Part shown: positions 35,153 through 43,299 of the stretch, piece by piece
How positions within the stretch are numbered: the first letter of the stretch is position 1
Layout of the letters: every line of letters starts with the position of its first letter
Assembly (NCBI RefSeq): GCF_009764685.1
Contig: NZ_VHLM01000055.1
Coordinates: 62,001-126,000 of the forward strand
Reading direction: 5' to 3'
Source: Flavobacterium sp. I-STPP5a
Lineage (GTDB): Bacteria; Bacteroidota; Bacteroidia; Flavobacteriales; Flavobacteriaceae
Length of the DNA stretch: 64,000 nt
The notes under the pieces: model-generated
The model's input: only the letters and a program-made list of their open reading frames with translations
Database searches by the model: none
What the model was told of the DNA's origin: nothing
Translations under genes and position numbers: made by a program

Positions 35153-35268
35153 ATATTGATGTACAAATTTTCATTTTTATTTAAAAAACGGATAGCGCAT
35201 ATCAAGAATCATATATAACGTTTTCGTTAATAAATATCAGGTTTTAAATAGATTACGTTCGTTTTTTG

Positions 35269-35276
35269 TATGTTTG
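35269..35276 (+). promoter_or_regulatory. -7 element TATGTTTG before the GH31 gene
   Basis: Matches TAnnTTTG 36 bases before the ATG at 35313, suggesting that the glucosidase can be transcribed apart from glgACB. Confidence 0.5.
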
Positions 35277-35312
35277 ATTTTTAAAAACAAGTCTAAATAA
35301 ATACCATACCAC

Positions 35313-37718
35313 ATGATTACAAATACAGAACTAGAGTATAAAGGAGACATGTATCCTAAAAGAATAGTATCGTTTGAACATGATGTTGATTCTGTTTTTT
35401 TTCACACATCCAACAGTGTTATTCTAAAAGTAACAGTATTAAGGGATAGTTTAATACGTTTTAGGTTTACCACCAAAGGCTATTTTAGCAATGATTTTTC
35501 GTATGCTATTGATAAAAGCCATTCGCATGGGTATAATTTTCTTGAGGTAAGTGAACATGAAGAGTTTTACCAAATAAAAACAAGCAAAGTTAAATGTAGG
35601 ATTGAAAAATCAGACATGAGACTTTCTATTTATGACTTAGAAGATACAATTATTCTCGTGGACGAACTAGGATTTCACTGGGAAGAAAGTTATGAATATG
35701 GTGGGAACATTGTAAAAATGAGTAAGTCCTCAAAAGACGGCGAATGTTTTTACGGTTTAGGTGATAAAGCCACTCAAATGAATCTTAAAGGAAAACGTAT
35801 TGAAAATTTTGCAACAGATCAATATGCATTTCAAAAAGATCAAGAACCACTTTATAAAGTAGTTCCGTTTTACATAGGTTTACACAACAAAAAATCATAC
35901 GGAATTTTCTTTGACAATACTTTTAGAACATTTTTTGATTTTTGTCATGAACGTCGTAACGTAACTAGTTATTGGGCCGAAGGTGGAGAGATGAATTATT
36001 ATTTTATTTACGGTCCACAAATGCAAGATGTGGTAACAACTTACACGGATTTAACAGGTAAGCCAGAATTACCACCTTTATGGGCATTAGGTTACCACCA
36101 ATGCAAATGGAGTTACTATCCCGAGAGTAATTTAAAAGATGTTGCTGCTAAGTTTAGAGAGCTAAAGATTCCTTGCGATGCTTTGTATCTTGACATTGAT
36201 TATATGGACGGTTTTAGATGTTTTACATGGAACAAAAACTATTTCCCGGATCCTAAAAAAATGGTAGCTGAACTTGCCGAAGATGGTTTTAAAACAGTAG
36301 TAATTATTGATCCAGGGATAAAAATAGACAAGGAATATTCCATTTATAAAGAAGCATTGGCAAATGATTATTTTTGTAAACGTGCCGATGGTCCTTATAT
36401 GAAAGGGAAAGTTTGGCCAGGTGAATGTAATTTTCCTGATTTCACAAATCCCACTGTAAGAGAATGGTGGGCGGGTTTATTTAAAGAATTAATATCGGAT
36501 ATTGGTGTAAAAGGAGTTTGGAATGATATGAACGAGCCTGCCGTTATGGAAGTTCCTAATAAAACATTTCCTATGGACGTGCGTCATCATTACGATGGAA
36601 ATCCATGTAGCCATAGGAAAGCACACAATATTTATGGTACTCAAATGGCTAGAGCCACTTATCATGGTGTAAAACGTTTTGCCTACCCTAAGAGGCCATT
36701 TGTTATTACACGATCAGCTTATGCTGGTGCACAACGTTACACTTCTTCATGGACAGGTGACAATGTAGCTACGTGGGAGCATTTATGGATTGCAAACATA
36801 CAAGTACAGCGTATGTCCATTTCAGGAATGGGTTTTACAGGTTCAGATATTGGTGGTTTTGCAGAGCAACCCTCGGGGGAATTGTATGCTAGATGGATAC
36901 AATTAGGAGTATTTCACCCCTTTTGTAGAACGCATTCTTCTGGAGATCATGGCGATCAAGAACCTTGGGCTTTTGATGATGAAGTGATTGATATTACTCG
37001 AAAGTTTGTAAATTTACGATACCAATTGTTGCCTTACTTGTATACCATGTTTTGGCAGTACATCGAAGAAGGTGTACCAATGTTGAAGCCATTAGTGTAC
37101 TTTGATCAAGAAGATCCTCAAACCCACTATCGAAATGATGAGTTTGTTTTTGGCAATCAAATATTAGTCTGTCCCATTTTAGAACCCAATGCTTTAGGTA
37201 GAAGAATGTATTTACCACGTGGCGAATGGTATAATTATTGGACTAACGAGTTGTGTAAAGGAGGAAAAGAAATTTGGGTGGATACTAAGTTTGATCAAAT
37301 TCCAATTTTTATAAAAGCAGGATCTATTATTCCAAAATATCCGGTTCAACAGTACGTGGGAGAACTTGAGTTTGATGAATTGATACTAGATATTTTTTAC
37401 AAAGAGGGTAAAGAATTATCCGTGGTGTATGAGGATGCGCAAGACGGTTATGATTATAAAAAGGGGCGCTACAGTTTTATGTCTTTCCAAGCTACTGGTA
37501 AAGAAAATGAATTGATCATTCAATCGCATCAAGAAGGGAAGTACGTTACCAATTATTCAAAGTATAAAATGAATTTAATAGGATTGCCTTTTAAGGTTAA
37601 AACTTTAGAAATTGATAATGTAGCAGTCGCATTTGATAGTAATACCTTAGAAAAAGAAGGATATATTCTTGTTGAAAAAGGATTTACATCTTTTCATATT
37701 ATGGGTAACTTGGATTAA
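35313..37718 (+). CDS. Alpha-glucosidase, glycoside hydrolase family 31
   Basis: An 801-residue GH31 enzyme. The N-terminal beta domain (GECFYGLGDKATQMNLKG) is followed by the barrel with nucleophile Asp405 in GVWNDMNEP and acid/base Asp483 in SWTGDNVATW, then FVITRSAYAGAQRY. There is no signal peptide, so it is probably cytoplasmic and may degrade maltodextrin or glycogen-derived oligosaccharides. It follows glgB by 160 bases with its own -7 box. In flavobacteria a GH31 gene after glgB is, from memory, common. Confidence 0.92.
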   Translation: MITNTELEYKGDMYPKRIVSFEHDVDSVFFHTSNSVILKVTVLRDSLIRFRFTTKGYFSNDFSYAIDKSHSHGYNFLEVSEHEEFYQIKTSKVKCRIEKSDMRLSIYDLEDTIILVDELGFHWEESYEYGGNIVKMSKSSKDGECFYGLGDKATQMNLKGKRIENFATDQYAFQKDQEPLYKVVPFYIGLHNKKSYGIFFDNTFRTFFDFCHERRNVTSYWAEGGEMNYYFIYGPQMQDVVTTYTDLTGKPELPPLWALGYHQCKWSYYPESNLKDVAAKFRELKIPCDALYLDIDYMDGFRCFTWNKNYFPDPKKMVAELAEDGFKTVVIIDPGIKIDKEYSIYKEALANDYFCKRADGPYMKGKVWPGECNFPDFTNPTVREWWAGLFKELISDIGVKGVWNDMNEPAVMEVPNKTFPMDVRHHYDGNPCSHRKAHNIYGTQMARATYHGVKRFAYPKRPFVITRSAYAGAQRYTSSWTGDNVATWEHLWIANIQVQRMSISGMGFTGSDIGGFAEQPSGELYARWIQLGVFHPFCRTHSSGDHGDQEPWAFDDEVIDITRKFVNLRYQLLPYLYTMFWQYIEEGVPMLKPLVYFDQEDPQTHYRNDEFVFGNQILVCPILEPNALGRRMYLPRGEWYNYWTNELCKGGKEIWVDTKFDQIPIFIKAGSIIPKYPVQQYVGELEFDELILDIFYKEGKELSVVYEDAQDGYDYKKGRYSFMSFQATGKENELIIQSHQEGKYVTNYSKYKMNLIGLPFKVKTLEIDNVAVAFDSNTLEKEGYILVEKGFTSFHIMGNLD

Positions 37719-37768
37719 TATTGAAACTATTTTTAATAATTATGTAAGTACAGAAGGTGCATTTATTG

Positions 37769-37776
37769 TATTTTTG
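37769..37776 (+). promoter_or_regulatory. -7 element TATTTTTG of the M48 protease
   Basis: Matches TAnnTTTG 21 bases before the ATG at 37797. Confidence 0.5.
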
Positions 37777-37796
37777 ATTCTTATAAAATTACAGTT

Positions 37797-38609
37797 ATGA
37801 AAAAATACGTATTAGTTGGTATGATCACTTTAGGTTTGATATATTCTTGCGCTACCAATCCCATTACAGGTAAAAAAACACTCAATTTTGTACCAAATAA
37901 TCAGTTGTTCCCAACAGCCTTTCAACAATATGATACATTCCTGAAAGAGAATAAAGTAATTACAGGAACTGCTGATGCAAAGAAAGTAGAAACTATTGGT
38001 TTCCGAATTAAAGCGGCTGCAGAAAAATATTTAAAGTATTTAGGTCAAGGACAGTATTTAGCAGACTACCGATGGGAATACAAATTAATTGAGAATAAAG
38101 AGATAAATGCTTGGTGTATGCCTGGAGGAAAAATTGTAGTGTATTCCGGGATTTTACCTGTTACTAAAGATGATGCAGGTCTGGCGACGGTTATGGGGCA
38201 TGAAGTTTCACACGCTCTTGCAGATCATGGCGCGCAACGTATGAGTGCATCTCAGTTGCAACAATTAGGCGCCGTTGGAGTAGCAGTTGCCACTGGAGGC
38301 AAAAGTGAAAAAACACAACAAATATGGAGTCAGGCGTATGGTTTAGGGTCTCAGTTTGGCGGTATGCTTCCTTTTAGTAGAAGTCATGAAACAGAGGCTG
38401 ACAAAATAGGACTGGTTTTAATGACTATTGCAGGATATAATCCTGAGATGTCTATTTCTTTTTGGCAGCGTATGTCGGCTCAATCTAATGGTCAAGCACC
38501 ACCAGAATTTATGAGTACGCACCCATCTGATGCGACCAGAATTACTAATTTACAAGCATACATACCCGAAGCTAAAGCAATAGCTGCTAAAATAGGAGTA
38601 CTGAAATAG
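37797..38609 (+). CDS. M48-family metalloprotease, lipoprotein
   Basis: The 270-residue protein has a lipoprotein signal (basic MKK, hydrophobic core, LIYSC with Cys18) and the zinc-peptidase motif HEVSH at 135-139, with a third ligand in SHETEADKIG. It resembles the periplasmic BepA/Oma1-type M48 proteases that act in envelope protein quality control. The protease domain ends soon after and no TPR domain is present, unlike BepA. It has its own promoter and a strong terminator at 38626. Confidence 0.93.
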   Translation: MKKYVLVGMITLGLIYSCATNPITGKKTLNFVPNNQLFPTAFQQYDTFLKENKVITGTADAKKVETIGFRIKAAAEKYLKYLGQGQYLADYRWEYKLIENKEINAWCMPGGKIVVYSGILPVTKDDAGLATVMGHEVSHALADHGAQRMSASQLQQLGAVGVAVATGGKSEKTQQIWSQAYGLGSQFGGMLPFSRSHETEADKIGLVLMTIAGYNPEMSISFWQRMSAQSNGQAPPEFMSTHPSDATRITNLQAYIPEAKAIAAKIGVLK

Positions 38610-38625
38610 TATATAAATTTGTTTT

Positions 38626-38663
38626 CAAGAAAAGCTATCCGTAATGGATAGCTTTTCTTGTTT
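38626..38663 (+). terminator. Strong terminator after the M48 gene
   Basis: A 15-bp stem CAAGAAAAGCTATCC / GGATAGCTTTTCTTG with a five-base loop. Confidence 0.8.
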
Positions 38664-38767
38664 ATAAAAGATGATTTCATGAATAATGATTTCTTAATGT
38701 GTAAAAAATAAAGGTTTTGCATTGTTCTTGAAAAAAAATAAATACATTCGTAACCAAAAAAAAGCAC

Positions 38768-40096
38768 ATGGCTAAATTAGAAAAAGGAAGTAAAAAATTA
38801 TTAAATGCCTGGGCTTTTTATGATTGGGCAAACTCCGTCTATACCTTAACAATTGCATCAGCTGTTTTTCCTATTTTTTATGATGCATTGTTTGCCGACC
38901 GCAGTCATTATATTGATGTTTTTGGGATGCACCTTAAGAATTCAGCGTTGATAAGCTTTATCACAGCTTTTGCTTTTTTGCTAGTTTCATTTTTATCTCC
39001 GTTATTATCTGGGATTGCTGATTATGTTGGAAATAAAAAGGCGTTTATGAAATTCTTTTGTTATTTGGGGGCCTTATCCTGTATGGGTTTGTATTGGTTT
39101 GACCTTGATAATATATATGTTGGTTTATTATTTTATTTATTAGGACTAATAGGATATTGGGGGAGTTTGGTTTTTTATAACTCTTATTTACCAGATATTG
39201 CCCATGAAGACCAACAAGATCAAATAAGTGCCAAAGGCTATTCCATGGGATATTGCGGGAGTGTTATTCTATTAGTTATTAATTTATTAATGATTATGAA
39301 ACCTAAGCTTTTTGGAATTTCAGGCACTGATGGAGAAGCTGCAATGAAGGCAATGCGCTACTCTTTTGTTATGGTAGGTGTTTGGTGGATTCTTTTTAGC
39401 CAATATTCATATTATTATCTACCAAATGGAAACAAAAATAATGGTCACAAAGTTACCCGTCAAGTAGTGTTTAATGGTTTTAATGAACTCAAAAAAGTAT
39501 GGCTTTTATTGCAAGAAAATAAAGCTTTAAAAGCATATTTAAGAAGTTTTTTCGTGTCAAGTATGGCAGTTCAAACCGTGATGCTGGTAGCAACTTATTT
39601 TGGTGCTCAAGAAATTGAATGGCCAACTAAAGAACAAGGTACAACAGGTTTGATAATTTGTATTTTGCTTATTCAATTGGTCGCAGTTTTAGGCGCATTT
39701 TTAACGTCAAAAGCCTCTAATAAATTTGGTAATATTCCAACTTTAATCTTTATCAATTGCTTTTGGGTATTATTATGCCTTGCAGCTTACTTGATCACAC
39801 AACCAAAGGAATTTTATATTATGGCCAGTTGCGTAGGACTTGTTATGGGTGGCATTCAGTCATTATCTAGGTCTACTTATTCAAAGTTGTTGCCTCAAAC
39901 TACAGATACGGCATCTTTTTTTAGTTTTTATGACGTAGCCGAAAAAATAGGTATTGTTATAGGAATGGTAGTTTATGGAATTGTAGATCAAAAGACTGGA
40001 AGTCCTAGACTTGCTATTGCTATATTGGCGCTTTTCTTTATAATTGCTGTAATTCTTTTGAGCAAAGTTCCAAAAAAAGGTGTTTTACAATCGTAA
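38768..40096 (+). CDS. MFS transporter, UMF1/Atg22-like
   Basis: The 442-residue membrane protein has about 12 predicted hydrophobic segments. The opening LLNAWAFYDWANSVYTL is the characteristic start of the Atg22/UMF1 branch of the major facilitator superfamily; GGIQSLSRSTYSKLLPQ is the matching late motif. Atg22 relatives export amino acids from vacuoles in yeast; the bacterial substrate is unknown. The stop codon lies inside the stem of the terminator at 40075-40106. Confidence 0.9.
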   Translation: MAKLEKGSKKLLNAWAFYDWANSVYTLTIASAVFPIFYDALFADRSHYIDVFGMHLKNSALISFITAFAFLLVSFLSPLLSGIADYVGNKKAFMKFFCYLGALSCMGLYWFDLDNIYVGLLFYLLGLIGYWGSLVFYNSYLPDIAHEDQQDQISAKGYSMGYCGSVILLVINLLMIMKPKLFGISGTDGEAAMKAMRYSFVMVGVWWILFSQYSYYYLPNGNKNNGHKVTRQVVFNGFNELKKVWLLLQENKALKAYLRSFFVSSMAVQTVMLVATYFGAQEIEWPTKEQGTTGLIICILLIQLVAVLGAFLTSKASNKFGNIPTLIFINCFWVLLCLAAYLITQPKEFYIMASCVGLVMGGIQSLSRSTYSKLLPQTTDTASFFSFYDVAEKIGIVIGMVVYGIVDQKTGSPRLAIAILALFFIIAVILLSKVPKKGVLQS

Positions 40097-40106
40097 AACA
40101 CCTTTT
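40075..40106. terminator. Terminator overlapping the MFS stop codon
   Basis: A 14-bp perfect stem AAAAGGTGTTTTAC / GTAAAACACCTTTT. The TAA stop (40094-40096) is in its right arm. The element sits between convergent genes. Confidence 0.8.
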
Positions 40107-40129
40107 CAATATCTTTTAAAATAGGTTTT

Positions 40130-40864
40130 TTAGGATTTCGATATACTTCCTGATCCACTTACTTTGGTGTCTTTTTTCTTTGGATCACCTTTGTATTGAA
40201 TGTCACCCGAACCCGAAACTCTAGCGTGTAAGTTATCAGAACAAAAAACAGTAGTATCTCCTGAACCTGATACGGCAGTATGAACGTTTTTAGCCTTCAG
40301 TTTTGAAGTATCTATATCTCCAGAACCGTTTAGAGCTGTATTTAGTTCCGCTGTAGTTCCTGAAATAGTGACATCTCCGGATCCTGTTACATCTATTGCA
40401 ACTGAATTTGATGCTACTTCTAAGTTAATATCTCCAGAACCAGTTAACTGCACTGATAACGAATTACTATTGATCGTTTTTTTTGTATTAACATCACCAG
40501 ATCCAGTCAAACTTATTTTGTTGATTTCCTCAAAGGGAACCGAAATCAAAATTTGTTTGCCTTGACTCGTGCTGAAGTATTTATTTTTTTCGGAACTAAT
40601 TTTAAGCACATTGTTTACAACTTCAATTTTTAAGAAAGGAATTAAATTTTCCTCTCCTTTAACAGTAATGTCTCCTTCTTTTCCTGAAACCAGTTCTACA
40701 TCAAAGAAACCAGATACAGCAATGGCATCATAATTTGTTGTGGTTCTTTTTTCAGAAACTATGTTTCCATTTCCTTGAATTTTACTTTTGCTAGACCACT
40801 GAGCAAAGGCTAAATTTGTTGATAATAAAGCGCAACCTGCAAGTAATAAAAGTGATTTTTTCAT
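40130..40864 (-). CDS. Head GIN domain (DUF2807) protein, exported
   Basis: The 244-residue protein starts with a clear signal peptide (MKKSLLLLAGC, cleavage near AFA-Q at 21-22). The rest is a DUF2807-type beta-helix built from short repeats with the core [LVS]xGSGDI: at least seven GSGD/GSGS turns from about residue 120 to the C-terminus. These domains are thought to be adhesins or autotransporter-like surface modules; no T9SS C-terminal domain is visible. It is the last gene of the sigma/anti-sigma operon and begins 17 bases after the preceding gene. Confidence 0.88.
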   Translation of the reverse strand: MKKSLLLLAGCALLSTNLAFAQWSSKSKIQGNGNIVSEKRTTTNYDAIAVSGFFDVELVSGKEGDITVKGEENLIPFLKIEVVNNVLKISSEKNKYFSTSQGKQILISVPFEEINKISLTGSGDVNTKKTINSNSLSVQLTGSGDINLEVASNSVAIDVTGSGDVTISGTTAELNTALNGSGDIDTSKLKAKNVHTAVSGSGDTTVFCSDNLHARVSGSGDIQYKGDPKKKDTKVSGSGSISKS

Positions 40865-40881
40865 AATTAATTTAGTTAAGT

Positions 40882-41943
40882 TTATTGGTTTTGTGTTAGT
40901 ATAACGTTTCCATAATTAGAATTAATATTCAGATTGTTCATGCCTTTTCTTTTATGAAAACCAGTGTATTTTTTTGTTTGCATGGCGTCCTCTTTACTAT
41001 CCATTTCAAGAGAACTATCGTATTTTAAATTAGCGTATTTTAAAACAGCGTTCAAGTCAAAATAATAACTAGGATGATATCCAATAGAAATCCCAGTATA
41101 AGAGGATGTAATAAAAACGGATTTCGCTTTCGAATTAATGGAAGTAATGTTCAGGGAACTGTATTTTGTGTTCATAGACATAGTTCCCATGACGTCTCCT
41201 ATTTGAATTGTGAGATAATCTCCGCTTGCTTCTAGGTTTCTTATTTTTGCAAGTTTAATTTTGCCATAATCACTTTTATAAGCAATCACATCAGCAGTTT
41301 GAATTTCAATATCAGTATAGTCAGAAGACAATTGTAGTTTGGCAACCTCATTAATTTTAATACTTGAATATCGGGCGTTTATTTGTCCGTTTTTTATGAA
41401 TTCTACGCTAGAATTAGAGCAATATTCTATACTTACCTCACTATTTCCTTGTAATTTTCCAGTCGTAATTTTCCCATATTTGCATTTTATTTCCGCATTT
41501 GCATCAATATCTGTTGTAGTGATATTTCCATACTTGTTATTCAATTTTATACTGCCGTTTCTAGGAATTTTAAGTATGTAATTTATTTCAAAACTATTTT
41601 TTTTTCCGGGACTTTTAAAATTTGAATTTCCCAAAATTGTTTTTGCAGCAACTAATCCCTTTAATGCTTGGATTTCAATTGTTATAGCATCGATTCTTTG
41701 GTTTACCCAATCTTCATTGTTGCCACTAACTTTTATTTGGATGTCCAGTTCTATTTTATCTTCGTCCCAAGTTGTTACTACAAGTGCGCCATAAGAATTG
41801 TCTACCGCAAGTATGGCATCAGGATTGACATAATAGGCCTTTTTGATGTTTTTTTGTTTCGAATGCACAAAATCTATATTCGTGGCCTGCGACAAAAATG
41901 GTATAAAGAGCAATATGAATAATAGGTTACATCGTTTTTTCAT
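40882..41943 (-). CDS. DUF4097-like beta-repeat exported protein
   Basis: A 353-residue protein with a signal peptide (MKKRCNLLFILLFIPF, cleavage near SQA) and a long parallel-beta pattern of GNITTTDI, KYGKITTGKLQ and SDYTDIEIQTADV-type turns, resembling the DUF4097 adhesin family and the DUF2807 protein next to it. I start at MKKRCN; the upstream ATGs lie deeper inside the preceding gene. It overlaps that gene by 17 bases, so translation is probably coupled. Likely surface or periplasmic; function unknown. Confidence 0.75.
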   Translation of the reverse strand: MKKRCNLLFILLFIPFLSQATNIDFVHSKQKNIKKAYYVNPDAILAVDNSYGALVVTTWDEDKIELDIQIKVSGNNEDWVNQRIDAITIEIQALKGLVAAKTILGNSNFKSPGKKNSFEINYILKIPRNGSIKLNNKYGNITTTDIDANAEIKCKYGKITTGKLQGNSEVSIEYCSNSSVEFIKNGQINARYSSIKINEVAKLQLSSDYTDIEIQTADVIAYKSDYGKIKLAKIRNLEASGDYLTIQIGDVMGTMSMNTKYSSLNITSINSKAKSVFITSSYTGISIGYHPSYYFDLNAVLKYANLKYDSSLEMDSKEDAMQTKKYTGFHKRKGMNNLNINSNYGNVILTQNQ

Positions 41944-42463
41944 CAGGAAGTACTTTTTTTTGTTCATTAATTTCAAGATGTTCTAATACTTTTTGTAAAA
42001 AAGAAATCCTAGTTTGTAAGTTGCTAATCATGGCATAGATAATCTGCTTACTCTCGCCATTGGCTTCTAATTCCTGAATAATTTTATCATAATCAGCATC
42101 TAGAATTTTCATTTGACTTAAAGCATCCACTATGATTTTTTTGTTCTCAGGAGATTTTTTTTCGTTAATTTTTTCTAATTCTCTTTCAATTAGAACTGTA
42201 AAAATAGAATCGGTTTGAATGGTTTCTTTTGATGCATATTGTAATTCCGAGGGTTTCTTATAAGCTGTATCACCAATAGTTGTAAATAGAAATATTGCTA
42301 TTGACGCTGCAATGCCAATACTTACTATGAATCTCCAATTAAATTTCTTTTGACTTAATTTTTCTTTAAAACGCACTTCATGATTTGCATCTAAATTCTC
42401 AATGTCCCATTGAAATTGGTGTTTACTAAAGAGTTCGTCTATGGGGTCTTCTTTCCTTTTCAT
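41927..42463 (-). CDS. Probable anti-sigma factor, membrane-anchored
   Basis: A 178-residue protein with a cytoplasmic N-terminal part (KRKEDPIDELFSKHQFQWDI), one membrane helix around residues 50-68 (IVSIGIAASIAIFLFTTIG), and a helical extracytoplasmic domain. It has no zinc-binding HxxxCxxC motif, so it is not a classical ZAS protein. Its ATG overlaps the sigma-factor stop as ATGA, giving translational coupling, which is the main reason to call it the anti-sigma partner. I chose this start over the in-frame ATG 19 codons earlier for that reason. Confidence 0.7.
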   Translation of the reverse strand: MKRKEDPIDELFSKHQFQWDIENLDANHEVRFKEKLSQKKFNWRFIVSIGIAASIAIFLFTTIGDTAYKKPSELQYASKETIQTDSIFTVLIERELEKINEKKSPENKKIIVDALSQMKILDADYDKIIQELEANGESKQIIYAMISNLQTRISFLQKVLEHLEINEQKKVLPDEKTM

Positions 42464-43014
42464 ATTTCCTCTAATTTTTTTCTCAAACTGTCTTTTGCTC
42501 GGCTCAAGGTTGTTCTGCAATTTACGTAGCTAATATTAAGTATTTCACTAATCTCTTCTTGGTCATATCCTTCAATATAAAATAATGTCAAAACCATCTG
42601 ATAGTTGTATTTTAAAGTTGCTATGGTTTCTAAAATTTGTTTGACTTTTAAATTAGTAAAGTCACTATCAATTGAGAAATCCGAATCTACATCTTCAATT
42701 TTATGTAAAGTCACCTCAAAATCTTCCGCCTTAAACTGATTATTTTTTTTATAAAAATCAATGCTTTGGTTGACCACAATTCTTTTTAACCAAGCGCCAA
42801 ATGAAACTTCTTGTTTGTAATGTTCTAGTTTTGAAAATGCTTTCAAAATACTTTCTTGCATAACATCCTCAGCATAATGACTGTCTTTTACAATTCTTAT
42901 AGCTACATTATACATAGCAGAAGCATAACGATTGTATACTTCGTATTGTGCTTTTTGATTGTTTTGCTTGCACAATACAATCAGCTCCTCGATATTACAT
43001 TGGTTAATGTTCAA
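42460..43014 (-). CDS. RNA polymerase ECF sigma factor
   Basis: The 184-residue protein has sigma region 2 (AMYNVAIRIVKDSHYAEDVMQ followed by ESILKAFSKLEHYK) shortened to 20-residue pieces here, and region 4 (GYDQEEISEILNISYVNCRT then LSRAKDSLRKKL). Region 3 is missing, as in all ECF sigmas. It heads a four-gene leftward operon with an anti-sigma-like protein and two exported beta-repeat proteins, so the likely regulon is envelope-linked. The inducing signal is unknown. Confidence 0.92.
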   Translation of the reverse strand: MNINQCNIEELIVLCKQNNQKAQYEVYNRYASAMYNVAIRIVKDSHYAEDVMQESILKAFSKLEHYKQEVSFGAWLKRIVVNQSIDFYKKNNQFKAEDFEVTLHKIEDVDSDFSIDSDFTNLKVKQILETIATLKYNYQMVLTLFYIEGYDQEEISEILNISYVNCRTTLSRAKDSLRKKLEEI

Positions 43015-43246
43015 ATAATGTTTTCGTTTTAATAAAGACTTGGCGATGGTGCAAATGTTACACTTTGTATAAAAATAAATTTTAAAGATATTGATTTACC
43101 GCAAACCATTTGTTTTTATGAATCTTATTTATAAGATAATTAGCATTTGATTCATTTCTTTTGGCATAAAGATTGAGACTTTTACTTTATGGTCATTTAA
43201 TAAAGATTAATCCTTGTTTTTTTCAATAAAGACGATTCTGAAATCC

Positions 43247-43254
43247 TATATTTG
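43247..43254 (+). promoter_or_regulatory. -7 element TATATTTG of lon
   Basis: Perfect TAnnTTTG match 45 bases before the lon ATG. The nearest upstream TTG (43214) is about 30 bases away, outside the preferred spacing. Confidence 0.5.
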
Positions 43255-43299
43255 TGATCCAAAAACTTTTTTTAATGACAAAAAGACTTAATTAAATAT

